Part shown: one piece after another, positions 36,781 to 46,455 of the stretch
Numbering within the stretch: position 1 is the stretch's first letter
Layout of the letters: the number at the start of each line of letters is the position of its first letter
Source of the DNA: Extensimonas vulgaris
GTDB taxonomy: Bacteria > Pseudomonadota > Gammaproteobacteria > Burkholderiales > Burkholderiaceae_C
Assembly: GCF_003337425.1 (NCBI RefSeq)
Contig: NZ_QPJU01000003.1
Span: 124,001-188,000 of the forward strand
DNA length: 64,000 nucleotides
Direction: 5' to 3'
Notes under the pieces: model-generated
Told to the model about the DNA's origin: nothing
The model's input: the letters and a program-made list of their open reading frames with translations, nothing else
The model's database searches: none
Program-made: the position numbers and the translations under genes

Positions 36781-37179
36781 GTGAGCCATGCCCTTCGCTT
36801 TTTGATCGTCGATGACTTTTCCACGATGCGCCGCATCGTGCGCAACCTGCTCAAAGAGAGCGGCTACCCCGACGCCGACGAGGCCGAGGATGGCGTGGTC
36901 GCGCTCAACAAGTTGCGCAACGGCAAGTTCGATTTCGTCATCACCGACATCAACATGCCCAACATGAACGGCTTCGAGCTGCTCAAGGAAATCAAGAAAG
37001 ACGAGCAGCTCAAGCACCTGCCCGTGCTCATGGTGACCGCCGAAGCACGCAAGGAGGACATCATCGCCGCCGCGCAAAACGGCGCGGCTGGCTACATCGT
37101 CAAGCCGTTCACCAAAGCCACGCTCGAAGAAAAAATCGGCCTGATCCTGCAAAAAATGGGTTTGGAGAAAAAACCATGA
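36781..37179 (+). CDS. cheY: Chemotaxis response regulator CheY
   Basis: A 132-residue single-domain response regulator that, when phosphorylated by CheA, binds the flagellar switch. The phospho-acceptor is Asp56 ([13 protein letters not shown]), with the acidic pair Asp11/Asp12, Thr86 (VTAEAR) and Lys108 (YIVKPFT). The start codon is GTG at 36781, preceded only by a weak purine-rich stretch (GAAAGGG). Its last codon overlaps the cheZ start (ATGA). No cheA or cheW is in view, so the main chemotaxis operon must be elsewhere or beyond these genes. Confidence 0.96.
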   Translation: MSHALRFLIVDDFSTMRRIVRNLLKESGYPDADEAEDGVVALNKLRNGKFDFVITDINMPNMNGFELLKEIKKDEQLKHLPVLMVTAEARKEDIIAAAQNGAAGYIVKPFTKATLEEKIGLILQKMGLEKKP

Positions 37180-37880
37180 CGGCGCCGCAGACCCCCTCTG
37201 GAAGCGCGGGTGCGGCGGACGCGGCGGCGGGCAGCGCCATGGCGCCGACGGCCGGCAGCGGCGCGGGCGCAGCGTCGTCCAGTGCCACCGACATCCACCA
37301 CAAAATCGGCCGTCTGGCGCGCCAGCTGCACGACGCACTCAACGAGCTCGGCTTCGCGCAGCAACTGCGCTCCACCATGAGCGAGTTGCCCGATGCGCAA
37401 AGCCGGCTGTCGTACATCGCGCGGCTCACCGGCGAAGCTGCCGAAAAAGTGCTCAACCGCGTCGAGCAAGCCAAGGCGCAGAACGACTACATCGTGACCG
37501 AGACGCGCCGCGTCAAAGAACTGCTCATCCAAGACCCGGTGGCTGCGGTTGCCAAAGGCGAGGTCATGAACTACATGCTCGACATGGAGCGCGTGAGCCG
37601 CGACATCGACACGCACCTGACCGAGATCATGATGGCGCAGGATTTTCACGACCTCACGGGCCAGGTGATTGCACGCGTCGTGAACCTCACGGCCACGCTG
37701 GAGCAGCAACTCGTGCAACTGCTGATCGAAACCGCCCCGCCCGACGCACCCATGCCCTCACTGCCTGCCGAGGCCGAACACCACCACTTCCCCGGCCCCG
37801 TGGTCGATCCCGCGCACACCCCCGACGTCGTCACCAGCCAATCGCAAGTGGACGACTTGCTCGCCAGCCTTGGATTCTGA
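37176..37880 (+). CDS. cheZ: CheY-phosphate phosphatase CheZ
   Basis: A 234-residue protein that dephosphorylates CheY-P. The long helical hairpin has the catalytic Gln in [19 protein letters not shown], and the C-terminal CheY-binding peptide [14 protein letters not shown] is nearly identical to the E. coli one. An Ala/Gly-rich N-terminal extension of about 35 residues precedes the core. It is translationally coupled to cheY (4-base overlap). A pair of family-A repeats begins about ten bases after the stop. Confidence 0.95.
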   Translation: MTAPQTPSGSAGAADAAAGSAMAPTAGSGAGAASSSATDIHHKIGRLARQLHDALNELGFAQQLRSTMSELPDAQSRLSYIARLTGEAAEKVLNRVEQAKAQNDYIVTETRRVKELLIQDPVAAVAKGEVMNYMLDMERVSRDIDTHLTEIMMAQDFHDLTGQVIARVVNLTATLEQQLVQLLIETAPPDAPMPSLPAEAEHHHFPGPVVDPAHTPDVVTSQSQVDDLLASLGF

Positions 37881-37888
37881 AATTGGTG

Positions 37889-37959
37889 AAATTGGGGTCA
37901 GATTCCAATTTCCCGCGACCGAATTGCCATGCCCGATAATTGGAATCTGACCCCAATTT
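37889..37959. repeat. Family A inverted pair covering a gene start
   Basis: AAATTGGGGTCAGATTCC (forward) and GGAATCTGACCCCAATTT (inverted) face each other across about 25 bases, forming a REP-type hairpin pair. The ATG of the molybdoenzyme gene (37929) lies in the loop and its first 11 codons are read from the inverted copy. Confidence 0.93.
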
Positions 37960-40022
37960 CCCCAACGGTCTCGCCGCTGCAGGTGCGCGGCGCGTGTCCG
38001 CACGATTGCCCGGATACTTGCGCGTTGCTCACCACCGTTGAGGGCGGCGTCGCGACGCGGGTGCAGGGCAATCCGGCGCACGCGCACACGGCCGGGGTGC
38101 TGTGCGCCAAGGTGGCGCGCTACCCGGAGCGCACCTACCACCCCGAGCGCATCCTCTCGCCGCTCAAGCGCAGCGGCGCCAAGGGCAGCGGGCAGTTCGT
38201 GCCCGTGGGCTGGGACGAGGCGCTCGCGGACATCGCGGCGCGGCTGCAGGCCATCGCCACGCGCGATGCGCAGGCCATCCTGCCCTACAGCTACGCGGGC
38301 ACCATGGGGCTGGTGCAGGGCGAGAGCATGGACCGGCGCTTTTTCCACCGTTTGGGCGCGTCGCTACTCGAGCGCACCATCTGCTCGACCGCCGGCACCG
38401 AAGGGCTGGTGCACACGCTGGGCGGCAAGGTGGGGATGAAGGTGGAGTTTTTCGCCGAGGCGCAGCTCATCCTGATCTGGGGCAGCAACTCGATCACGAG
38501 CAACCTGCATTTCTGGCGCTACGCGCAGCAGGCCAAGCGCCAAGGGGCCAAGCTCGTGTGCATAGACCCGCGCAGGAGCGAAACCGCGGACAAGTGCCAC
38601 GAGCACCTCGCGCTGCGTCCGGGCACCGATGCCGCGTTGGCGCTGGCGCTGATGCACGAGCTGACCGTGCACGACTGGCTCGACCACGACTACATCGCGC
38701 GCTACACCCTGGGCTGGGAGGCGCTGCGCGAGCGCGCCTTGCAATGGCCGCCCGAGCGTGCAGCCGATGTGTGCGGCGTGCCGGCCGCGCAAATCCGCGC
38801 CCTGGCGCGCGACTACGGCACCCTGCGCCCGGCGGCCATTCGCCTCAACTACGGCATGCAGCGCGTGCGCGGCGGCGGCAACGCGACGCGCGCCGTGGCC
38901 TGTCTGCCGGCGCTCGTCGGCGCCTGGCGGCAGCGCGCGGGCGGCTTGCTGTTGTCGAGCTCGGGCTACTTTCCGGTGCAGCGCGCGCAACTGCAGCGCC
39001 CCGAGCTGCTCGCGGGCCGCCAGCCGCGCAGCCTCAACATGGCGACGCTGGGCAACGATTTGCTGCGCCCCGCCTCGGCCGACTTCGGCCCGCGGGTCGA
39101 GGCGCTGGTGGTCTATAACAGCAACCCCGCCGCGGTGGCGCCGGAGTCGGGCAAGGTGGTGCAGGGCTTGGCGCGGCCCGATTTGTTCACCGTGGTGCTC
39201 GAACACTTTCGCACCGATACCGCCGACTGGGCCGATTACATCCTGCCCGCGACCACGCAGCTCGAACACTGGGACGTGCATTTGTCCTACGGCCACACCG
39301 ATGTGTTGCTGAACCGCCCTGCGATTGCGCCGCTGGGCCAGGCGCGCTCGAACGCGCAAATTTTTCGTGATCTGGCGGCGCGCATGGGCTTTACCGAGCC
39401 CTGCTTCGCCGACAGCGACGAGGCGCTGTGCCGCCAGGCTTTCGGCGCGGCCGTGGATGGCGCGTTGCTCGACGCGCAGGGCTTTGCCCCGCTGCATCTG
39501 CCCGACGCGCCCTTTGCGCAAGGCGGCTTCCCTACGCCGTCGGGGCGCTGCGAATTTTTCAGCGCGCGGCTCGCGCAGCAGGGGCTCGATGGTTTGCCCG
39601 ATCACCTGCCCAACCACGAGACGCCGGGTGCTGCACCGCAGCATGCGCCGTATCCGCTGGCGATGATTTCGCCCCCGGCGCGCAATTTTTTGAACTCCAC
39701 CTTCGTGAACGTGCCCAGCCTGCGCGCCGCCGAAGGCCGGCCTTTGCTCGAAATCCACCCCGACGACGCTCAGCCGCGCGGCATCGAAGACGGCGCGGTG
39801 GTGCGCGTGTTCAATGCGCGCGGCAGTTACATGTGCCACGCGGCGCTGAGCACGCGCGCGCGGCCCGGCGTGGTGCATGGCCTGGGCATCTGGTGGCGCA
39901 AAGACGGTTTGAACGGCACCAACGTGAACGAACTCACGAGCCAGGCGCTGACCGACCTGGGGGCCGGGCCGACGTTTTACGACTGCCTCGTCGAAGTGGA
40001 GGCGGTCGCCGATTGCTCCTAA
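37929..40022 (+). CDS. Molybdopterin oxidoreductase with N-terminal Fe-S motif
   Basis: A 697-residue enzyme of the DMSO-reductase superfamily, resembling the stand-alone formate-dehydrogenase-like or Psr-like group; substrate unknown. The Fe-S motif is C23-x3-C27-x3-C31-x27-C59 (RGACPHDCPDTC...GVLCAKV). Molybdopterin motifs include IWGSNSITSNLHFW, VCIDPRRSETADKCHEHLAL and the C-terminal domain GIWWRKDGLNGTNVNELTS. There is no Tat signal, so it is probably cytoplasmic. The residues [12 protein letters not shown] come from a family-A repeat; homology begins at about LQVRGACP, and an in-frame GTG at 37983 could have been the original start. Its neighbours cheZ and DUF3108 are unrelated in function. 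Confidence 0.88.
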   Translation: MPDNWNLTPISPTVSPLQVRGACPHDCPDTCALLTTVEGGVATRVQGNPAHAHTAGVLCAKVARYPERTYHPERILSPLKRSGAKGSGQFVPVGWDEALADIAARLQAIATRDAQAILPYSYAGTMGLVQGESMDRRFFHRLGASLLERTICSTAGTEGLVHTLGGKVGMKVEFFAEAQLILIWGSNSITSNLHFWRYAQQAKRQGAKLVCIDPRRSETADKCHEHLALRPGTDAALALALMHELTVHDWLDHDYIARYTLGWEALRERALQWPPERAADVCGVPAAQIRALARDYGTLRPAAIRLNYGMQRVRGGGNATRAVACLPALVGAWRQRAGGLLLSSSGYFPVQRAQLQRPELLAGRQPRSLNMATLGNDLLRPASADFGPRVEALVVYNSNPAAVAPESGKVVQGLARPDLFTVVLEHFRTDTADWADYILPATTQLEHWDVHLSYGHTDVLLNRPAIAPLGQARSNAQIFRDLAARMGFTEPCFADSDEALCRQAFGAAVDGALLDAQGFAPLHLPDAPFAQGGFPTPSGRCEFFSARLAQQGLDGLPDHLPNHETPGAAPQHAPYPLAMISPPARNFLNSTFVNVPSLRAAEGRPLLEIHPDDAQPRGIEDGAVVRVFNARGSYMCHAALSTRARPGVVHGLGIWWRKDGLNGTNVNELTSQALTDLGAGPTFYDCLVEVEAVADCS

Positions 40023-40071
40023 GAAAATAGCTGCTTGCGCAGGTATATTCTGGGTATTCTCGTGTTTTGGC

Positions 40072-41400
40072 ATGCAAACCCGGCATTTCCTTACCCTCAC
40101 CCTGCTCGTGCTGGCTTTGCATCTGCTGCTGCTCGGCGGCCTGCCTTTGCAGATGGGCGGAGGGGGCACGCCGTCCGCTGCAGCGCCGCTCGTGTTCAGC
40201 ACGCGCAGCATTCCTGCGCCGCTGGCGTCGCCTGAGCCACCCGCCACGAGCGCCGAGGCACCGCCAGCCCCTACGTCCCAGGCAGCACCCACACCGACGG
40301 CGCGCAAAAAACCGCCGCGCCGCAAGCCCGCAGCGCCCGTTGCGGAGCCGAGCATGGAGCCGAGCGTGGAGCCGACCGATCAGGCCACCGCAGCGGCGCA
40401 GACCCAGGCGCAGCCCGACGAAGCAGCACGCGCCCCGGCCGACGCCGAGGAAGCTGCGCAACCAGGGCACGCGGGACAAGAGGCGCAAGAGGAACAACAA
40501 GGCCCCGCCGATCGCCTGGCGTCCGTAGCCGAGCCCCCCGCCACCGGCGCAGCGGGCGCTTCAATGGCCGCGTCCAGCACGCCGGCCGTCGCTGCCGCCC
40601 CCGTTGTTTCTGCCGCTGCGGCCAGCAGCCCCGCCGCCCCCATGGAGGCCGCCAGCACCGCCCGTGCCGCAGCGATCGGCAGCGACAGCGACGCAGGCCT
40701 CGAAATCCTCGCCCCTGGCGCTGCAGCCGAGGCGTCTGCTGCGAGCCGCACGCCGCCACCCGTGCGCATACCGCCGCCCATGCGCCTGGAATTCGACGCG
40801 CAAGGTCTGGTCAAAGGGCTGCACTACACGGCCAGTGCACAGCTGCTGTGGCAACACGATGGCAGCCGCTACCAGGCGCGCCAGGAAGTGCGCGTGTTTT
40901 TGCTGGGCACGCGCGCGCAGACGAGCACCGGCAGCATCACCGCGCAGGGTTTGCGCCCCGAGCGCTTTGGCGACATCGCGCGGCGTGAACTCGCGGCGCA
41001 CTTCGACTACGCGCAGGGCCGCGTCATCTTCAGCGCCAACACGCCGCAGGCGCCGCTGCGCGCGGGTGCGCAGGACCGGCTCAGCGTCTTCATCCAGCTT
41101 GGCGCCATGTTCGCCGCGCAGCCGCAGCGCTTCGTGCCCGGCACGCGCATCAGCGTGCCCACCATCGGCCCGCGCAGCGCCGACCGCTGGGTCTTTGCCG
41201 TGCGGGCACTCGAAACGCTGCACCTGCCCGCAGGCGACATCCCCGCCTGGAGGCTGGAGCGCCTGCCCGAGCGCGACTACGACCAGAAGGCCGAACTCTG
41301 GCTCTCCCCAGACTTCGAGTACCTGCCCGTGCGCATCCGCCTCACGCAGAGCAATGGCGACTACGTCGATTTGCAGCTGCGCAGCAGCGGGCCGCCCTGA
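40072..41400 (+). CDS. DUF3108 domain protein with Ala/Pro-rich linker
   Basis: A 442-residue envelope protein of unknown function. An N-terminal TM helix (LTLTLLVLALHLLLLGGLPL) is followed by about 200 residues rich in Ala, Pro, Gln and Glu, resembling a TonB-like periplasmic spacer, and then a DUF3108 beta-rich domain from about residue 235 (PPPMRLEFDAQGLVKGLHY, RYQARQEVRVFLLGTR, WLSPDFEYLPVRIRLTQSNG). The C-terminal YLPVRI motif is the family hallmark. Low-complexity sequence makes the middle part weakly constrained. It starts 50 bases after the molybdoenzyme stop, across a D-like repeat at about 40020-40055. Confidence 0.83.
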   Translation: MQTRHFLTLTLLVLALHLLLLGGLPLQMGGGGTPSAAAPLVFSTRSIPAPLASPEPPATSAEAPPAPTSQAAPTPTARKKPPRRKPAAPVAEPSMEPSVEPTDQATAAAQTQAQPDEAARAPADAEEAAQPGHAGQEAQEEQQGPADRLASVAEPPATGAAGASMAASSTPAVAAAPVVSAAAASSPAAPMEAASTARAAAIGSDSDAGLEILAPGAAAEASAASRTPPPVRIPPPMRLEFDAQGLVKGLHYTASAQLLWQHDGSRYQARQEVRVFLLGTRAQTSTGSITAQGLRPERFGDIARRELAAHFDYAQGRVIFSANTPQAPLRAGAQDRLSVFIQLGAMFAAQPQRFVPGTRISVPTIGPRSADRWVFAVRALETLHLPAGDIPAWRLERLPERDYDQKAELWLSPDFEYLPVRIRLTQSNGDYVDLQLRSSGPP

Positions 41401-41580
41401 TGCGACGCTGAGGGGTGCGGCGCCTGCCGTGACGTGCGGACGGCACGCCACGTGGGGCTTTTGCGCAAGGTGCATGGTGCGCAGGCTTGGATGTTTCGTG
41501 AAATACTGCAAGCGATGCCACGTCTTGAAGTTTGTCAAGCAGCGGTCATCTGATGCGCATACCGAATGGGGGGAAACATC

Positions 41581-41886
41581 ATGCACATGCTCTACGACTC
41601 TGAATCCTTTGTAGTAGTCCACATGCTGCCTGAAGCAGCAGACCCTGCCGCGGTCGAGCAAACCGAGCCCAAAACGGGCGCATCTGCCGCACCGCACATG
41701 GTGCGCCACGGCTTCGAAATCGTGGACAAGCGCTCGGGCAAAGAGGTCTATCTCGACGGCTCCTGGGCCGAGCTCTTTCAGCAGCAAATCCTTGCCTGGC
41801 AACAAAAAACGCCCACGCAGGAAGAAGTCGAAGACACGCTCGACCGCTACGCCAGCCTCGCGCAAAACCCGGTAGTGGTGCACTGA
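41581..41886 (+). CDS. DUF3567 family protein
   Basis: A 101-residue small protein. The start MHMLYDSESFVVVHMLPE and the motifs RHGFEIVDKRSGKEVYLDGSWAE (split by the family's variable Pro/Ala loop) and TQEEVEDTLDRYASLAQNPVVVH are the DUF3567 pattern, a family I know mainly from Burkholderiales. Function unknown; acidic, no TM segments, so probably cytoplasmic. ATG 41581 is preferred to an in-frame start 15 bases upstream because the family begins with M-x-M-x-YDS. Confidence 0.82.
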   Translation: MHMLYDSESFVVVHMLPEAADPAAVEQTEPKTGASAAPHMVRHGFEIVDKRSGKEVYLDGSWAELFQQQILAWQQKTPTQEEVEDTLDRYASLAQNPVVVH

Positions 41887-42009
41887 GCCCTGCTGGCTCT
41901 GCGGCTGCTGTCCGAGGGAGTGCGAAAAGGCCGCAGGGCAGGCTCTATTGCTGCATGGTTCGAGGTGAAATCGGCCTCGAACCCGCATGAATAAAGCGTA
42001 GGCAGATCC

Positions 42010-42579
42010 TTATTTAGGAGTCTCCGAAGGAGGCGGCCTTGCCCCGCGCCGCGCTGCCATTTCCTGCCCCATCGCCAGCAGCGCCTGTGCCTCCAACAGC
42101 TTTTGCGCGGCGGGGTAGGCGTGCTGTTCTTCATCCTTGATGTGGCGAGCGTAGTGCGCTGCGAAACAGTCGAGTGCAGTCTCCTCCTGTGCGCGGAAGC
42201 CGAAACGCTGCCCGTTCGCAAGCGCCAGCAAGGGCATGCGCAGCTGCGCCCAGGTGGTCGCCATGTGCACATGGTCTTGCGCAAGGCGCTCCACCAAAGC
42301 CCGCACCTCGGCGTTGCCCTGCACGCGCAGTAGCGGAAAAAGGTGTTTTTCTTCGTCCTCGTGGTGCAGCGGGCCGGCTTGGTCGAAGTAGCGCAGCACG
42401 TCGCGCGCGGCCTGGCGTGCTGCGTCGTCGCAGCCGTGCGCGCGCAGGTGGGCGCAGAGCTTTTGCAGCAGGGCCAGCATGCGTTGCACGCGCTCGTGGC
42501 AGGCTTCGAGCATGGCAAACGGCTGCTCGAAGCCCGCTGCAGGCGTGTGCAGACCGGGGAAGGCTTGCGAGGTGCGCAT
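42010..42579 (-). CDS. Hemerythrin HHE-domain protein
   Basis: A 189-residue four-helix protein with a non-heme di-iron site. Ligand candidates are His28 (EACHERV), the HHEDEEKH segment near residue 70, QDHVHM and the HYARHIKDEEQHAYP helix. Members bind oxygen or nitric oxide, or sense redox state. In a nitrate-respiring organism and near nar genes, a role in NO handling or cluster repair is plausible, as inference. It is transcribed leftward 30 bases after nrdJ and could be read through from it. Confidence 0.87.
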   Translation of the reverse strand: MRTSQAFPGLHTPAAGFEQPFAMLEACHERVQRMLALLQKLCAHLRAHGCDDAARQAARDVLRYFDQAGPLHHEDEEKHLFPLLRVQGNAEVRALVERLAQDHVHMATTWAQLRMPLLALANGQRFGFRAQEETALDCFAAHYARHIKDEEQHAYPAAQKLLEAQALLAMGQEMAARRGARPPPSETPK

Positions 42580-42609
42580 GGTGAAAGCTGATGAAAGCTG
42601 CGCGCACCC

Positions 42610-45600
42610 TCAGCCACAGGCGCCGATGTGGCCGCACTGGGTGCAATAGTCGCAACCATCCTTGCGGATCACGGCATGCGCGCCGCATTCGCTGCATTTT
42701 TTGCCGAGCATGACGGGCGGCATGCCTGCGGGTGGGTCGGCGTTTTGCAGAGCGTCGGGCGTGGCGCTGGTGCCGGATGCGTTGGCCGCGGCGCGGCGCG
42801 CAAGGATGTTTTGGATCGCGTAGGCAATGGCCGCGACTTCCGAGTCGTGCCACATGGGCACGCGCGTGCCGTCTGCTTTTTCATAGCTGCCCAGGCGCAC
42901 GGGGCCTCGATCCCAGGCCACTTTGCGCATGTCGCGCAAGGCACGCTCCAAAAAGCCGCCGCGCGCGGCGAGCGAGAGCAGGCGCATGCTCGAGGTGATC
43001 CACTGCTGCGATTCGCCGCTTTGCCCCACGGGCATGAAGAATTCGATCGCGCGATCGACCGTGCCCTGGCCGTCGGCCGTGGGCACGGGCAGGAAGGACA
43101 CCACGAGGTACAGCGTCTTGTGCCCTTCCTGCGTCCAGTATTCGAGCTTTTCGGCCACGGCCGAGAGCGCGCCCTTGGGGCGGCTCTCGATCACGCTGCG
43201 CATCGGGTCGGTGGCTGCTGCTTCTTTTTCAGGAGCTGCTTGCGCTGGTTGGGCGCTGCCTTCATGCGCTTCGAGCACTGCGCCGAGGATGGCGTTGGGG
43301 CGGTACGTGGCCAGGCCCTTGAGCCCTGCGCGCCAGGCTTGCAGGTACAGGCCCTTGAAGTCGTCGAAGGGGTAGTCGGCGGGGATGTTGACGGTCTTGG
43401 AAATGGCCGTGTCCACGAGCGGCTGCACGGCCTGCATCATGGCGATGTGGCCCGCGGTGGACATTTCAAGCGCCGAGACGAAGTACGCAGGCAGCGCCTG
43501 CACGTCACCGCCGAGCGCACGGTACAGGCGCCAGGCGTGGTCTTGCACCTCGTACTCGCTGGTGCTGCCGTCGGCCTCGCGCTTTCTGCGCGTGTACGTC
43601 CACGAGAACGCGGGCTCGATGCCGTTGGAGGCGTTGTCGGCAAAGGCCAGGCTCACGGTGCCTGTGGGCGCGATCGACAGCAGGTGGCTGTTGCGTATGC
43701 CGTGCGTGCGGATCGCTTGCTGTAGCGCCGCGGGCAGGCGGCTCGCGAAGGTGCCTTCGGCGAGGTAGCCGGCGGCGTCGAACTTGGGGAACGCGCCTTT
43801 TTCGCGCGCGAGCTCGACCGAGGCGGCGTAGGCCGCGTCGCGCATGTGCGTGGCGATGCGCTGCGCCATTTCGCGGCCTTCGGGCGCGTCGTAGCGCAGG
43901 CACAGCATGCTCAAGGTGTTGCCCAGGCCCGTGAAGCCCACGCCGATGCGCCGCTTGGCCATGGCCTCGGCGCGCTGCTGCGGCAGCGGCCACCAGGTGA
44001 GGTCGAGCACGTTGTCGAGCGCGCGCACCTGCAGCGCCACGGCTTTTTCGAAGGCGGCAAAGTCGAACGCGGGCACGCCGTCGAAGCCGAACGCATGGCG
44101 CACGAAGCGCGGCAGGATGATGGGGCCGAGGTCGCAGCAGCCGTAGGGCGGCAGGGGCTGCTCGCCGCAGTTGTGCACCACGAGGCCGTTGGCGTCGAAG
44201 GCGTGCACGTCGGCCACGGTGACGTCGAACACGTCTTCAAAGCCGTCGTCGGCCAGCGATTCGACGGTGGCGGTGAAGCGCTCGCGGTTCAAGGCGCGGC
44301 TGTAGCCGGCCAGGGCGGCTTGCAGGCGCGCGGCTTTGTCGGTGTCGGCAAAGCCGATGCGCTCGGCAAACACGCGCAGGTTGTCACCGCTGAGGACCAG
44401 CTCGTGCTGGCTGCGCGTGGCGTAGTGCTGCATGCCGCCGCGCCCATCGGGCAATGCGCGCACGGCCGCGGGGCGGCGTTCGCGGTACAGCGTGCAGGCC
44501 ATGCCCAGGCGCAGCAGCATGCGCTGCACGGTCTGCAGCAATGCCAGGTCGCTTTGCGCCAGGCGCACGCTGACGCCTTTTTCTTGACTGCCCTGCACTG
44601 AGCCATCGGCATCGAACAGGCCGCGCAGCAGGCCGCAGGCGAAGGCCGACGATTGCCGCTCCATCGCCGGCGTGATGGTTTTGCGGCGCGGGGTCATACC
44701 GGGGAGCCTGTCGGACTTTGGAATCGTCGGCTGCGAATGCGCCGCAGCGGCCCATTTTTTACCGGCTTCTTGCCCCATAGCACCACTATGGGGCTGCGAA
44801 TCCGGCAAAAACTGGTCTCGCTGGGGCGCCTTCTCGCTATCGACGCCCAAAGTCCGACAGGCTCCCTGGCGCTGCGCCAGTCGGCACAGCGCACCGCTGG
44901 CCAGGCGTGCTTCCCCTCGCGCATGGATGGGGCGCTGAAAGCCCGTGAAATCAGCGCGGTGCGCTAATGTTTGGATAGCATCTTGGGCTGCTTGCATGAT
45001 GCCCGCGGCGCCGCTCGCGGCGTAGGCCACGCTGCCCTCGCTGCCATTGCCCACGGCGCGCAGCTCGGGCGCCCAGACCGAGAGCACGGCCTTGTGCTCT
45101 TGCAGGGTGCCGTCGCCGATCAGCAGGCCCAGCAGGTAGCCCTCGGCCTCGGTGCCGGGGCCCTCCCAGCCGGCGGCTGCGCGGTGGTCGTGCAGCAGGA
45201 TTTCGTCGCCGGGGGCGAGCTGCGCGGCGGGCGTCCACTCCACTTCGAGGCTGTAGCGGGTTTTGCGCGCCACGCGGCGCACGCGGTGGTCGGCCGTGAG
45301 CCTCAGGCGGTAGCCCTCGCGCGTTTGCAGGCGCAGCACGGGCTTGGTGCCGGTTTTGAAAAAGCCCTGGCTCTGCACGCGGTAGGCGCGGCCATCGACC
45401 AGCGCGCTGAAAGGCTGCCCCACGAGGTCTGCCACCTGCGCGGGCCCGCTGGCCGTCATGACCCAGGTGTCGGCCGTGACGCAGGGGTTGGTGGCCTCTA
45501 TGGTTTCGCAGTAGCGCAGGTTGTTGTCGCGCTGAATCTGGTCGAGGAACAGGATGCCCGGCTCGGCGAAGTCGTAGGCGGACTGCATGATGCTGTCCCA

Positions 45601-46368
45601 CAGCGTGCGTGCGGGCAGGCGCGTGTAGGCCCACAGGCCGTCGGCGCGCTGGTAGGCGCCCTGGGCGATCAGCGCGGCGCTGGGGCGCGCGCGGTGCACG
45701 AGCTCCCAGGGCTGGTCTTGTTCGACGGCCTGCATGAAGGCGTCGGTCACGGCGACCGAGACGTTGAAGTTGTTCCAGCGCCCGGGCGTGCGCTTGGCGG
45801 TGATGAATTCACGCACGTCGGGGTGGTCTATGCGCAGCACGCCCATTTGCGCGCCGCGGCGCGCGCCGGCGCTCTCGACCGTGGCGCAGGACTGGTCGAA
45901 CACGTTCATGTAGCTGCACGGCCCCGAGGCCAGCGAGGCGGTGGCGCGCACTTCGGCGCCGCGCGGGCGGATGCGCGAGAAGTCGTAGCCCACGCCGCCG
46001 CCGCGGCGCATGGTTTCGGCGGCTTCGCGCAGCGCTTCATAGATGCCGGGGTAGCCGTCTTCATCGACGCCCTGGATGCAGTCGCCCACGGGCTGTACGA
46101 AGCAGTTGATGAGCGTGGCCTGGATGTCGGTGCCCGCCGCGCTCATGATGCGCCCCGCGCCGATGGCGCCCGCGTGCAGGTTGGCGAGGAACAGTTTTTC
46201 GTAGCGCGCGCGCAGCTCGGGCGCCTCGACCGAGGCGAGCGCGCGCGCGACGCGCTGGTAGAGGTCTTCGACGCTGTTTTCGCCGGGCTTGAGGTACTTC
46301 TCGCGCAGCACGTCGAGGCTGATGGGCTGCGGCGGCAGGGGTTCAGGGGGAAGGGTGTCGCGTTTCAT
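42610..46368 (-). CDS. nrdJ: B12-dependent ribonucleotide reductase (class II) with intein
   Basis: A 1,252-residue precursor; removal of a 438-residue intein (44170-45483) leaves an 814-residue adenosylcobalamin-dependent ribonucleotide reductase that makes deoxynucleotides with or without oxygen. The extein has [18 protein letters not shown] (first active-site Cys), [17 protein letters not shown] at the splice junction, and a C-terminal zinc ribbon CSECGAH...CDYCTQCG. The intein interrupts N-P/C-G-E, a conserved catalytic site. A B element lies in frame inside the intein, and an Ala/Glu/Pro-rich segment near 43210-43255 resembles a D repeat. The sequence is intact, so splicing probably works. 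Confidence 0.95.
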   Translation of the reverse strand: MKRDTLPPEPLPPQPISLDVLREKYLKPGENSVEDLYQRVARALASVEAPELRARYEKLFLANLHAGAIGAGRIMSAAGTDIQATLINCFVQPVGDCIQGVDEDGYPGIYEALREAAETMRRGGGVGYDFSRIRPRGAEVRATASLASGPCSYMNVFDQSCATVESAGARRGAQMGVLRIDHPDVREFITAKRTPGRWNNFNVSVAVTDAFMQAVEQDQPWELVHRARPSAALIAQGAYQRADGLWAYTRLPARTLWDSIMQSAYDFAEPGILFLDQIQRDNNLRYCETIEATNPCVTADTWVMTASGPAQVADLVGQPFSALVDGRAYRVQSQGFFKTGTKPVLRLQTREGYRLRLTADHRVRRVARKTRYSLEVEWTPAAQLAPGDEILLHDHRAAAGWEGPGTEAEGYLLGLLIGDGTLQEHKAVLSVWAPELRAVGNGSEGSVAYAASGAAGIMQAAQDAIQTLAHRADFTGFQRPIHARGEARLASGALCRLAQRQGACRTLGVDSEKAPQRDQFLPDSQPHSGAMGQEAGKKWAAAAHSQPTIPKSDRLPGMTPRRKTITPAMERQSSAFACGLLRGLFDADGSVQGSQEKGVSVRLAQSDLALLQTVQRMLLRLGMACTLYRERRPAAVRALPDGRGGMQHYATRSQHELVLSGDNLRVFAERIGFADTDKAARLQAALAGYSRALNRERFTATVESLADDGFEDVFDVTVADVHAFDANGLVVHNCGEQPLPPYGCCDLGPIILPRFVRHAFGFDGVPAFDFAAFEKAVALQVRALDNVLDLTWWPLPQQRAEAMAKRRIGVGFTGLGNTLSMLCLRYDAPEGREMAQRIATHMRDAAYAASVELAREKGAFPKFDAAGYLAEGTFASRLPAALQQAIRTHGIRNSHLLSIAPTGTVSLAFADNASNGIEPAFSWTYTRRKREADGSTSEYEVQDHAWRLYRALGGDVQALPAYFVSALEMSTAGHIAMMQAVQPLVDTAISKTVNIPADYPFDDFKGLYLQAWRAGLKGLATYRPNAILGAVLEAHEGSAQPAQAAPEKEAAATDPMRSVIESRPKGALSAVAEKLEYWTQEGHKTLYLVVSFLPVPTADGQGTVDRAIEFFMPVGQSGESQQWITSSMRLLSLAARGGFLERALRDMRKVAWDRGPVRLGSYEKADGTRVPMWHDSEVAAIAYAIQNILARRAAANASGTSATPDALQNADPPAGMPPVMLGKKCSECGAHAVIRKDGCDYCTQCGHIGACG
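44170..45483 (-). other. Intein with LAGLIDADG endonuclease domain in NrdJ
   Basis: A 438-residue protein-splicing element, from Cys ([13 protein letters not shown], block A) to Asn (block [13 protein letters not shown], followed by extein +1 Cys). Block B is [10 protein letters not shown] with the TxxH motif. A LAGLIDADG homing endonuclease is indicated by two motifs, [11 protein letters not shown] and [12 protein letters not shown], with the catalytic acidic residues present. The B element takes up about intein residues 207-261, between those motifs; without it the length would be about 383, normal for this class. Confidence 0.93.
44702..44866 (-). repeat. Family B element in frame in the intein (B2)
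   Basis: A 163-base core (44703-44865) with inverted ends GGAGCCTGTCGGACTTTGG, extended by one further matching base pair. Three differences from B1 by hand alignment (in the hairpin-flanking GGGCNGCG, in CTGGNCTCG and in GCGCNTTCTCG). The reading frame is the same as in UvrA ([11 protein letters not shown]...IPKSDRL), with three amino-acid changes. No clear target duplication is visible at this site. Confidence 0.95.
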
Positions 46369-46455
46369 GGCGAGGGGGTGCGGTACGAATCAAAAGGGAG
46401 TAGGGGATTGTGCACCGCACCGCAGCGGCACCACCGTGCAGGGATGCAGTGACCG

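Noticed and set aside
38364-40355. Leftward open frame of 663 codons antisense to the molybdoenzyme gene
   Set aside because: Antisense shadow; the Fe-S and molybdopterin motifs lie on the plus strand.
40280-40560. Possible frameshift in the DUF3108 gene
   Set aside because: Three frames are open over this Ala/Pro-rich stretch because of composition, but the annotated frame runs uninterrupted from the TM helix to the conserved C-terminal domain.
44702-44866. B element considered as a natural part of the homing endonuclease
   Set aside because: The same sequence occurs in UvrA at about 98% nucleotide identity with perfect inverted ends, so it is an inserted repeat and not an intein domain.
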